In this document: positions 19,370 through 26,640 of the stretch, one piece after another
How positions within the stretch are numbered: position 1 is the stretch's first letter
Layout of the letters: each line of letters starts with the position of its first letter
Source of the DNA: Gammaproteobacteria bacterium
GTDB lineage: Bacteria > Pseudomonadota > Gammaproteobacteria > Pseudomonadales > Cellvibrionaceae
Reading direction: 5' to 3'
Length of the DNA stretch: 64,000 bases
Assembly (NCBI GenBank): GCA_004173475.1
Contig: SEBU01000003.1
Coordinates: 248,001-312,000, forward strand
The notes under the pieces: model-generated
Database searches by the model: none
Told to the model about the DNA's origin: nothing
What the model saw: only the letters and a program-made list of their open reading frames with translations
Translations under genes and position numbers: made by a program

Positions 19370-19398
19370 ATGTTAATGATAATCATTATTATTAACAA
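19370..19398 (-). promoter_or_regulatory. Fur box over siderophore promoter
   Basis: GTTAATGATAATCATTATT (19372-19390) matches 17 of 19 positions of the classical Fur consensus. On the minus strand it covers the spacer of a possible promoter, TTGTTA - 17 bp - TAACAT, about 65 bases upstream of the N-monooxygenase start, so iron-replete Fur would block transcription. Confidence 0.88.
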
Positions 19399-19705
19399 CT
19401 CATAACGAAGTCAATAGCTGAGAAAAATTTTGACGCCTAGGAATGCGGAACGAAACATTAATTATTTTTTTATGCGCCACCAAACCGTTCAGCTCGGAAT
19501 GAAACGGAAGTTTGAGCTTAGGAGATTTCTACAAACGGAAGGTTTTATGCGGAGACTAGGACACAGCATGGAAATTATTTTCGACAGGCAAATACGGTAG
19601 CGTACCTGGTCGCCAAATTTAGAAAATAATTAAGAATTCCCGGACCAAAAAAGAAAACTTATTAACAAGAAGATTAATGATTTAACGGAAGCAAAAAGAA
19701 GTTGA
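19399..19705. other. intergenic region without recognised gene
   Basis: Lies upstream of the Fur box and downstream of the dehydrogenase terminator. No credible coding frame, repeat or RNA was seen on either strand. Confidence 0.5.
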
Positions 19706-19747
19706 TTTTAAAAAACACCGCCGAATAGTTTTGAATACTCAGCGGTG
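19706..19747 (-). terminator. intrinsic terminator of PQQ-type dehydrogenase gene
   Basis: On the minus strand, caccgctgagta pairs with tattcggcggtg (12 bp with two G-T pairs, 8-nt loop) and is followed by TTTTTTAAAA, about 65 bases past the stop codon. Confidence 0.75.
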
Positions 19748-19812
19748 CGTTACTAAAACTTTAAAAGACTAGACGCTGAAAACGTCCTTCATTAATTAAA
19801 GCAGTAAAAAAA

Positions 19813-20931
19813 TTAGGGCTTTTTATAACTAATCCGATAAATCGCATTGGCGTAATCATCAGAAACCAATAGCGATCCGTCGGGCATAACGAGAATATCC
19901 GCTGGTCGACCCCACACATTTTCGCTTTTATCTAGCCACCCTTCTGCGAAAATCTTATAGGGATTATTTTTGTTAGCGGGATCCACGCTTAAAATTTTGT
20001 AACCGACTCTTTTTGTCCGATTCCATGAGCCGTGCTGAGCGATAAATATTTTATTGTGATATTCCGCTGGAAAATTCTTGCCCGTATAAAAACGCATACC
20101 TAGACCAGCAGAATGGGCTTGAAATTTTACTTCTGGCGCGGTGAACTCACTGCATTTTCTTTTACTACCAAATTCAAGATCAACAATATCGCCACCGTGG
20201 CAATAGGGGTATCCAAAATGTTGGCCGGCTTTACTTGCGCGATTCAATTCTTCGGGTGGAACATCGTCTCCCAGCATATCGCGGCCATTTTCAGTGAACC
20301 AAAGTTCTTTGGTTTGTGGATGCCAATCAAACCCTACGCTGTTGCGAACACCGCGCGCGAAAATTTGTGGCTTCGCGTTGGGTGTATCGACATTTATGCG
20401 GGTAATGCTTGCGTAGGGATCGCCCGGCTCACAGATATTGCAGGGGGCTCCGATCGGAACGTAAAGAGAACCGTCTGGACCAAAGCGAATAAATTTCCAA
20501 CCATGCGCTTTGTCGCTAGGGAATTGCGTGCTAACAACAACCGGCTCAGGTGGTTTTTCCAATTGTTTTTCGATGTTATCGTAACGCAGTATTCGATTTA
20601 CTTCAGCCACGAATAACGAACCCTTGCGATACGCAACACCATTAGGTTGATTTAAACCGGAAGCTAAGGTAAAAACTTTTTGTGCTTTGGTGCCATCGTG
20701 CTGGATTGCGTAAACTCGACCGTCGCTACGCGTGCCTACGAACAACGTTTGATTGTCCCCTAATACCATCGAACGAGCATTAACAACATTTTCCGCAAAG
20801 ATACTGATTTCAAAACCGGGGGGTAGTTTAATTTGATCGATGGGTAAAGCTGCTGATACACATGTGACGCGAAGCAAGCCTATGACCATAAAAAAAGATA
20901 TGAATATTTTTCGTTGAAAAAATATTTTCAT
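19813..20931 (-). CDS. secreted PQQ-dependent sugar dehydrogenase family protein
   Basis: Periplasmic six-bladed propeller of the L-sorbosone/soluble glucose dehydrogenase family. Signal peptide in the first 28 residues (ends CVSAALP). Family landmarks include LPPGFEISIFA, the Cys-containing loop GAPCNICEPGDPY, DWHPQTKELWFTENGRD, the GYPYCHGG motif, IAQHGSWNR and the final MPDGSLLVSDDYANAIYRI. The ATG at 20931 has GGAG 7 nt upstream, chosen over an ATG at 20943. It would oxidise an aldose or related sugar with PQQ as cofactor; actual substrate unknown, and many homologues are untested. A decayed cupin gene ends 39 bases upstream, suggesting a former two-gene operon. Confidence 0.85.
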   Translation of the reverse strand: MKIFFQRKIFISFFMVIGLLRVTCVSAALPIDQIKLPPGFEISIFAENVVNARSMVLGDNQTLFVGTRSDGRVYAIQHDGTKAQKVFTLASGLNQPNGVAYRKGSLFVAEVNRILRYDNIEKQLEKPPEPVVVSTQFPSDKAHGWKFIRFGPDGSLYVPIGAPCNICEPGDPYASITRINVDTPNAKPQIFARGVRNSVGFDWHPQTKELWFTENGRDMLGDDVPPEELNRASKAGQHFGYPYCHGGDIVDLEFGSKRKCSEFTAPEVKFQAHSAGLGMRFYTGKNFPAEYHNKIFIAQHGSWNRTKRVGYKILSVDPANKNNPYKIFAEGWLDKSENVWGRPADILVMPDGSLLVSDDYANAIYRISYKKP

Positions 20932-20970
20932 TAAAGACTCCAAAAAATTAAAACTATTTTCGTTCGTGTA

Positions 20971-21444
20971 TTATTTTCGATCGTATAAATGTTCAGTGAT
21001 AACCGGCCCTATTCCGCTCACTTGAATAATCGCCTCCTCATTCTTTGCGCCACACAAAATGTGTTTGCCCGCCTTTTTGTGTAACACAGCTACCCGCAGG
21101 GACAGGCATTGTCTCATGCGTATCAAACTTATTACCCGTGTCTACCCACCATGCACCAGATATTACAACAAAAAAGCGGTCTGAATTATGAAAATCCAGC
21201 TTGCCGAAGTTACCAGAAGTCACTGTATACGCATAACATGAGGCTCCGGCTTGAATGGACCATAAATAGAATTATCTGCTCGTTTGTACCTGCGACGTTA
21301 CGAACCTATTTAATATCTTTCGGTGTTTTAACCTCTCCGGATTCAGAATTTAACGCAACCTTTTTTAGCTTCATCCGCCGTGGAGTAATTTACGGTAGTC
21401 GTAACTATAACAACAATTAGCCATACAGTTTTTTTCAATTTCAT
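20971..21444 (-). pseudogene. decayed periplasmic cupin gene
   Basis: Remnant of a secreted cupin. An ATG at 21444 opens a good signal peptide (MKLKKTVWLIVVIVTTTV, then STADEAKK). After it the coding sense continues only by changing frame: VALNSESGEVKTPKDIK, an in-frame TAG where Trp is expected, YGPFKPEPHVMRI in another frame, then the long intact cupin core NSDRFFVVISGAWWVDTG ... MPVPAGS ... QTHFVW, and after a final shift EEAIIQVSGIGPV and a terminal TAA at 20971. At least four frameshifts and one nonsense codon are needed to explain it, so it is a true pseudogene and not a single read error. It lies directly upstream of, and in line with, the sugar dehydrogenase gene. Confidence 0.82.
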
Positions 21445-22095
21445 TCCCGTTCCCTACCCTTGTTAACCAAACTTATCATTAAGGAGGCCGCCCTCCTAGC
21501 AAAGTGTGTGCCGCGCGATTTGGCGAACCTTGCCAAATATTGGAGCATCCTTGAATAATAATGCTCGAAAACACGCACCCTCTTTTTCTACGATGTTTAT
21601 ATCGCAACACTAGCTTTGTTGCATGTAGAGGAAAAATGAAATTATTGCCTAAAGTTAACGATCAAATGAGTGAGCTCCGGTTGAAAACTTAACTCATGGC
21701 GATCTGAAAATTACTAATCCAGATGTACAAAAATAAGGGATTAATTTCGGCTTTTAACCCTCCCAAAAGCCAGCTCAACGAGAATTCCTAAAATAGATTA
21801 GTGAATTCCATTTTGCGATGAGCATTTACAATCGATATTGCGAAGGCGCGTGTACCGTTGGAAACAGCAAAAATTGTTAACCGGTTAGCACTCCGAAATA
21901 ATTTCCGTTTTATTTCACTTATGCTGGTTAGCGAACAGAGTAAAATTTGGTAAACGATAATCTAAGCACGCAGTGAGATCTGACTTATCTCATAAAGACG
22001 TAAAGATAACGCTTGTTGCAAGTGTATAAAAATTACTATCAGTTCAAAAATGTGGAAGAGAGTGGCATTTAAATATAATTAGTATGGAGAAGATT
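21445..22095. other. 651-bp region with no recognised gene
   Basis: Between the decayed cupin gene and cbpM. A GC-rich hairpin (aggaggccgccctcct, about 21482-21497) and a 43-codon plus-strand frame with no family likeness are present, but nothing convincing. It may be further degraded DNA plus the cbpM promoter. Confidence 0.5.
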
Positions 22096-22425
22096 ATGGC
22101 CTTATCATCGAAAGTTATCGCTCACGATTTCTCGATAAATTTTACGGAGCTGTGTGAATCGGCGAATATGACTCCCGATTATCTGTCAGAACTAATTACT
22201 TATAATATTATTAAACCGGTCGCGGGGAAAACACCCGACGATTGGCGCTTTTCCACCAATGCTGTAAAAATCGTTAACAAAGCTATACGACTTCATCAAG
22301 ACCTCGAAATCGAATGGGCTGACATTGCATTAGTCGTGGATTTATTGGATGAGATCGATCAATTGGAAAGTGAAAATCGACAACTAAAGAAACAGATGAA
22401 TCGATTGTTAGCTTTTAAACTTTGA
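22096..22425 (+). CDS. cbpM: CbpM-like chaperone modulator
   Basis: MerR-like helical protein of the CbpM family. In E. coli, CbpM binds the J-domain of the DnaJ homologue CbpA and inhibits its co-chaperone and DNA-binding activity. The central match (DDWRFSTNAVKIVNKAIRLH, then the predicted IEWADIALVVDLLDEIDQL) and a C-terminal coiled coil (ESENRQLKKQMNRLL) are typical. The ATG at 22096 has GGAG upstream and is preferred to the ATG at 22084. Unusually, no cbpA gene is next to it. A terminator follows at once, so it is monocistronic. Confidence 0.82.
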   Translation: MALSSKVIAHDFSINFTELCESANMTPDYLSELITYNIIKPVAGKTPDDWRFSTNAVKIVNKAIRLHQDLEIEWADIALVVDLLDEIDQLESENRQLKKQMNRLLAFKL

Positions 22426-22473
22426 TCTGTCTAATCTAAATCTCAGTTTAACCATCTTAAGCTCCTAATATTG

Positions 22474-22508
22474 AAAAAATGCTGGCGCAAGATAGCCAGC
22501 ATTTTTTT
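22474..22508. terminator. bidirectional terminator between cbpM and kinase gene
   Basis: aaaaaatgctggc - gcaagata region - gccagcattttttt: GC-cored stem with A and T arms on both sides, between convergent genes. Confidence 0.92.
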
Positions 22509-22525
22509 CACTTACAAAGACATAT

Positions 22526-23650
22526 TTACTTCGGCATATTTTTAGGCAGCTGCACGCGAAACGTTGTGCCATGTTCTTTCGTCGATAAAACTGAAATATC
22601 ACCGTGGTGAGCAGTAACGATTTCACGAACTATATATAAACCTAATCCGAGATTCTTTTTCAAATTACGCTCGTCTTCAACGTGTGGAATACGGTGCATA
22701 AGGTTAAAGATGTAATGTTGGCTTTCTAAGGGAATAGGTGTTCCGTCATTCTGAACGGTGAAAACAATATGATCGTCAAATGCCGTTGTAACAACCGTAA
22801 CAGCGGAATCAGCGGAGCCGTATTGCAATGCATTGCTAATAAGATTTTGATAAGCCTGGCTTAGCCTTCCTGCATCCCAACTTCCGGTGCAGTCTCCATG
22901 TACTTCGTTGTGAATGATTCGATCAGAGTGGGATAAACGAAACTCTTCAACAACTTGTTTCGAAATTTGAGCAAGATCAATCTGATCATAAATAATCTTT
23001 AATCCACCGCCAATCCTGCTCTGGGTGAAATTCAAAAGATTGTCGAGCATTTTGTCCATTCGCAAAACACTGGCGAACATTTGCGATCCTAATCTTGCCG
23101 AACGAGCATCGGATTCAGCACCGTACATGAGTAGCTGAGCACCTGCGCCAATTGAATTAAGAGGGTTACGTAAATCATGGCCGAGCACTCCGAGGAAAAT
23201 ATCCTGCGACAGTACTATGGATTCCATGTAACGAGTGATGGACTCCGCCAATGCCTGATCCACACCTTCATTAAAGCGAATTAACTCGTTGACTCGATCC
23301 TGATTGTCACATTTACTGTCAACAAACCAGAGCTTTAAAACACTCGCTCGCAACGCACGATACTCAGATGCAAGCAAGTCGATTGAGAAACCAGAACTCA
23401 ACCGGCAGTCCGCATGAATTTCTGCTGGTGTATCGCCCTCAACACGCAATTGGCGGCCTTTTGATTTTTCGCTGCGCTCGAATTCTGTTTGTGGTGTTGC
23501 CATATCCTCGGCAATCGTTTTTAGCATTTCCTCCGCATGATCACGCAATTCCTTTGTCGTCATTTCCCCAGGCTGGATTGACCGCGCGAAACTTACCCAC
23601 TCCTGAAGGATTTGCTGCATGTTCTCCAATATAAATTGGTGAAGTTTCAT
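22526..23650 (-). CDS. histidine kinase with RsbRD-like N-terminus
   Basis: Soluble sensor kinase, about 374 aa. The N-terminal half (roughly residues 5-150) is helical and resembles the RsbRD N-terminal domain of stressosome proteins. The kinase half has the H-box LGHDLRNPLNSIGAG, N-box YQNLISNALQYG, and glycine motifs NDGTPIP and NLGLGLYIVREI. The ATG at 23650 is preferred to a TTG at 23665. It is divergent from rsbR, with about 280 bases between, and shares the stressosome-like sensory module, so it probably belongs to the same signalling group. No membrane segment or receiver domain. Confidence 0.85.
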   Translation of the reverse strand: MKLHQFILENMQQILQEWVSFARSIQPGEMTTKELRDHAEEMLKTIAEDMATPQTEFERSEKSKGRQLRVEGDTPAEIHADCRLSSGFSIDLLASEYRALRASVLKLWFVDSKCDNQDRVNELIRFNEGVDQALAESITRYMESIVLSQDIFLGVLGHDLRNPLNSIGAGAQLLMYGAESDARSARLGSQMFASVLRMDKMLDNLLNFTQSRIGGGLKIIYDQIDLAQISKQVVEEFRLSHSDRIIHNEVHGDCTGSWDAGRLSQAYQNLISNALQYGSADSAVTVVTTAFDDHIVFTVQNDGTPIPLESQHYIFNLMHRIPHVEDERNLKKNLGLGLYIVREIVTAHHGDISVLSTKEHGTTFRVQLPKNMPK

Positions 23651-23933
23651 ACGAATATTTTCCAAAGAGGTGGCGGATTAAGCCGGCAACATTAACATTC
23701 TTAGTGATGCATAACAAATGCGCACGCGGCGTTTAAATTGCTATTAAAGCGTTTTTCTAACAATTCGCAAAGTTGCTATGAGCGCCAGCGCACCGACGAA
23801 TCGGTTTTTACATCGATACTATAAGGTAGTTACACGCCAGCCATTCCCACGGCACTGGACACGCCCATGACAGTAGTTCAGTTGTAGCGGTTTAATCCTA
23901 CACTTTCGCTTTAGCTTATTTTTGAGGACAATT

Positions 23934-24800
23934 ATGAGTGATAATAAGAACGCTCACTTGGAACATATATTAACTACCTACCACGCCGAATTACTTGAAA
24001 GTTGGGTACCCGATTTAATTGGCCGCCTCACCAGGCGCGATAAGCGAGCCGAAAATGAGCTCCATCAACAAGCAGCACAATTTCTTCCGTTACTGGCTAG
24101 CACTTTAAAAAAAACCTCCCTTGAAAATATCAATGATCCAGGCTGGGATGACGTAAGGCACCTATTGAGCGACATGTCCCAAGCTCGCGCTCGTCAAGGT
24201 TTTTCACCGATTGAAACAGCAAATTTTGTATTTTCACTAAAAAATCCTTTGTTCAATTATCTACGACTTGCATTGAACGATGATCCTGCGCAGCTCAGTG
24301 AATTAGTCTCAAGCACAGGCACTTTATTTGACAATCTTGGCCTCTACACCATTGAAGCCTATCAAAAGACCCGCGAATTAATTATCCAACGCCAACAGCA
24401 AGAATTATTAGAGCTATCAACTCCCGTTGTGCAGTTGTGGAAAAACATTTTAGCTCTGCCTTTGATAGGCACGCTCGATAGTGCGCGTACGCAAGTGGTA
24501 ATGGAAAATTTGTTACAAAAAATTGTTGATACGGGTGCATTGATTGCCATCATCGATATCACCGGTGTGCCAACTGTGGACACGCTAGTAGCGCAACATT
24601 TGTTAAAAACTATTGCAGCTGCCCGATTGATGGGTGCTGACTGCATTATCAGCGGGATACGCCCGCAAATAGCGCAGACCATTGTGCATCTCGGTGTGAA
24701 TCTTGAAGATGTTATTACCAAAGCAACGCTTGCTGATGCGTTTGTAATCGCTTTACAGCGCACTGGATCGAACGTAAACCAAATAGACAATGAGCGTTAA
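23934..24800 (+). CDS. rsbR: stressosome protein RsbR
   Basis: Scaffold and sensor subunit of the stressosome, which with RsbS holds the kinase RsbT until stress releases it. Residues 1-150 are a variable sensory domain. The C-terminal STAS domain (about 165-275) is very close to Bacillus RsbR, including PLIGTLDSAR, DITGVPTVDTLVAQH and GIRPQIAQTIV. The threonine in VDT corresponds to one of the sites phosphorylated by RsbT. The ATG at 23934, with GAGGA 6 nt upstream, beats an earlier ATG at 23922. First gene of a tightly packed six-gene operon; rsbS follows after 6 bases. Confidence 0.93.
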   Translation: MSDNKNAHLEHILTTYHAELLESWVPDLIGRLTRRDKRAENELHQQAAQFLPLLASTLKKTSLENINDPGWDDVRHLLSDMSQARARQGFSPIETANFVFSLKNPLFNYLRLALNDDPAQLSELVSSTGTLFDNLGLYTIEAYQKTRELIIQRQQQELLELSTPVVQLWKNILALPLIGTLDSARTQVVMENLLQKIVDTGALIAIIDITGVPTVDTLVAQHLLKTIAAARLMGADCIISGIRPQIAQTIVHLGVNLEDVITKATLADAFVIALQRTGSNVNQIDNER

Positions 24801-24806
24801 TTTTTT

Positions 24807-25208
24807 ATGGAACGCATTCCTATTTTAAGGATGGGTCGACTTCTTCTCGTCACCATTCAAGTCGATATGCATGACCGGTTAGCAATGACATTACAGGATG
24901 ATTTAACAAATCGTATTGTAAGTGATCGCGCAACCGGCGTTCTTATTGATATTTCAGCGTTAGATATTGTCGATTCTTTTATCGGTCGCATGATCAGCAA
25001 TACAGCAGCTATGGCTAAGATTTTGGATGCACGCACCGTTTTGGTCGGCATGCAACCTGCAGTTGCTATAACGCTGGTTGAACTCGGTTTAACACTGGAA
25101 GGTGTGAGTACAGCACTCAATGTTGAATTGGGTATTAAATTGCTGCAGCAGCAAGTCGATATGACAGCGTTGAATCGACAAGCTGTTACGCGCCACTGGA
25201 CGCGATGA
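24807..25208 (+). CDS. rsbS: stressosome STAS protein RsbS
   Basis: Single-domain STAS protein of 133 aa, slightly longer than the Bacillus protein because of the C-terminal tail. The phosphorylatable serine lies in the conserved LDIVDSFIGR, and VGMQPAVAITLVELG matches the stressosome family. In known systems RsbS phosphorylation by RsbT triggers release of RsbT. It sits between rsbR and rsbT, one base before the latter. Confidence 0.93.
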   Translation: MERIPILRMGRLLLVTIQVDMHDRLAMTLQDDLTNRIVSDRATGVLIDISALDIVDSFIGRMISNTAAMAKILDARTVLVGMQPAVAITLVELGLTLEGVSTALNVELGIKLLQQQVDMTALNRQAVTRHWTR

Positions 25209-25209
25209 T

Positions 25210-25626
25210 ATGACGCCAGCCCAACCGGCATCTCATGTGCTGCCACTTAAAAGTGACGAAGATGTTGTTCGTCTGCGAAAACAAGTTCGTGAAGATTTAG
25301 TTGCTTTAGGTTTCAGTTTAATTGAGCAAACTAAAATGGTCACCGCTGCCAGTGAGCTCGCGCGCAATACCTTACGCTACGGCGGAGGTGGTGAAGCTCA
25401 TATAGATCAAGTAGAAGATGGTAGTCGTCGCGGGTTATCACTTAGCTTTATTGACCAAGGTCCAGGTATTGAGGATATAGGCTTGGCACTTACCGATGGT
25501 TACACCAGTGGTAACGGGTTGGGCTTAGGATTGAGTGGCGCAAAACGCCTTGCCGATGATTTTGCTATAGACACAGCGCCGGGTAGAGGCACTACCGTTA
25601 AAATTGCTAAATGGAAACCATTTTGA
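25210..25626 (+). CDS. rsbT: stressosome serine/threonine kinase RsbT
   Basis: GHKL-type switch kinase, 138 aa, which phosphorylates RsbS and RsbR and, once free, activates a downstream partner. Motifs: N-box ASELARNTLRYGGGG, G1 DQGPGI, and G2 GLGLGLSGAKRL. It starts one base after rsbS and overlaps the next gene by 16 bases. In Bacillus its target is the RsbU phosphatase. Here no rsbU, rsbV/W or sigB gene follows; the next genes encode an ATPase-PP2C protein and kinases instead, so its downstream target probably differs. Confidence 0.93.
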   Translation: MTPAQPASHVLPLKSDEDVVRLRKQVREDLVALGFSLIEQTKMVTAASELARNTLRYGGGGEAHIDQVEDGSRRGLSLSFIDQGPGIEDIGLALTDGYTSGNGLGLGLSGAKRLADDFAIDTAPGRGTTVKIAKWKPF

Positions 25627-26639
25627 TTCATTTCGGAGCACAACAAGCATTCCATATTGGCGACCCCAGTGAAATTTTTGCAGCGCGACGCGCTGCAACT
25701 TATTTAGCGAAAAGTCTAGACTTCAATGATCTGCGCAGAGCGCAACTTGAGCTCGTGATCACCGAAGCCGGTACCAATATTATTAAACACGCACAGCGGG
25801 GTGAATTACTTCTGCGTGCACTTACCCATGAAGATAATTTCGGAATTGAAATTATCGCAATAGATAACGGCCCCGGCATTTCCAATATTAATTTTCAAAT
25901 GGAAGATGGCAATTCCACCACCGGCACTTACGGCGGTGGCCTCGGAGCCATGAGCCGTCTCTCACAGGAATTCGATATTTATTCCAACGGCCAAAACGGC
26001 GCCGCTTTAATCATGGTGATATGGGCAGACACAATTCCAGCTCCAGACGAACAGTGGAAAATTGGTGCAGTGTGTTTACCGATGGAAGGTGAAGAAGTGT
26101 GTGGCGACGCGTGGACTGTGGAAGTCTGTGACAACAGCTTAACTTTATTAGTAGCAGATGGTTTAGGTCATGGCCCTGAAGCAGCCAGAGCGTCGCAAGC
26201 AGCAGTTACCGCGATCGCTACGAATCCAGGTAAATCGCCTGCGGCCCTAATGGATTGTGCACACAAAGCATTGTATGGAACGCGAGGTGCAGCGGTCGCT
26301 ATTTCAAAAATTAATGAAGCACGTAGCGAATTAAAATTTGCTGGCGTCGGTAATATTGCTGTTAGTGTTTTTATTAGTGCTGGACGTAAACATTTACTGT
26401 CACACAATGGAATTGTGGGTAGTAATTTGCGCAAGCTGCAAGAAATAAATCAGGCGTGGGAAGAGGATGCTTTGCTCATCGCCCATTCTGACGGTTTGGG
26501 AACACGCTGGGATTTGGATCAATATCCGGGTTTAGCGCAAGCTCATCCAGGTTTAATTGCAGCAATTTTGTATCGTGATTTTAGCCGTGGCCGTGATGAC
26601 GTCACAGTCATAGTGGTAAGAGATATTACGGAATTTTAA
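25611..26639 (+). CDS. RsbT/RsbW-like ATPase fused to PP2C (RsbX-like) phosphatase
   Basis: Two-domain protein, 342 aa. Residues 1-135 are a GHKL ATPase like RsbT/RsbW (N-box ITEAGTNIIKHAQ, G1 DNGPGI, G2 GTYGGGLGAM). Residues 150-340 are a PP2C-type serine phosphatase like RsbX, with VADGLGHGPEAARA and HSDGLGTRWD. Such proteins are commonly found after rsbT in stressosome loci and are thought to reset RsbS and RsbR by dephosphorylation. The opposing kinase and phosphatase activities in one chain suggest a bifunctional switch, but the catalytic competence of the N-terminal domain is inferred only. Overlaps rsbT by 16 nt; 1 nt gap to the next gene. Confidence 0.9.
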   Translation: METILIHFGAQQAFHIGDPSEIFAARRAATYLAKSLDFNDLRRAQLELVITEAGTNIIKHAQRGELLLRALTHEDNFGIEIIAIDNGPGISNINFQMEDGNSTTGTYGGGLGAMSRLSQEFDIYSNGQNGAALIMVIWADTIPAPDEQWKIGAVCLPMEGEEVCGDAWTVEVCDNSLTLLVADGLGHGPEAARASQAAVTAIATNPGKSPAALMDCAHKALYGTRGAAVAISKINEARSELKFAGVGNIAVSVFISAGRKHLLSHNGIVGSNLRKLQEINQAWEEDALLIAHSDGLGTRWDLDQYPGLAQAHPGLIAAILYRDFSRGRDDVTVIVVRDITEF

Positions 26640-26640
26640 A

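Noticed and set aside
21580-21690. 43-codon frame between cupin remnant and cbpM
   Set aside because: Reasonable internal ribosome-like sequence but composition is random-looking and nothing is conserved to my knowledge.
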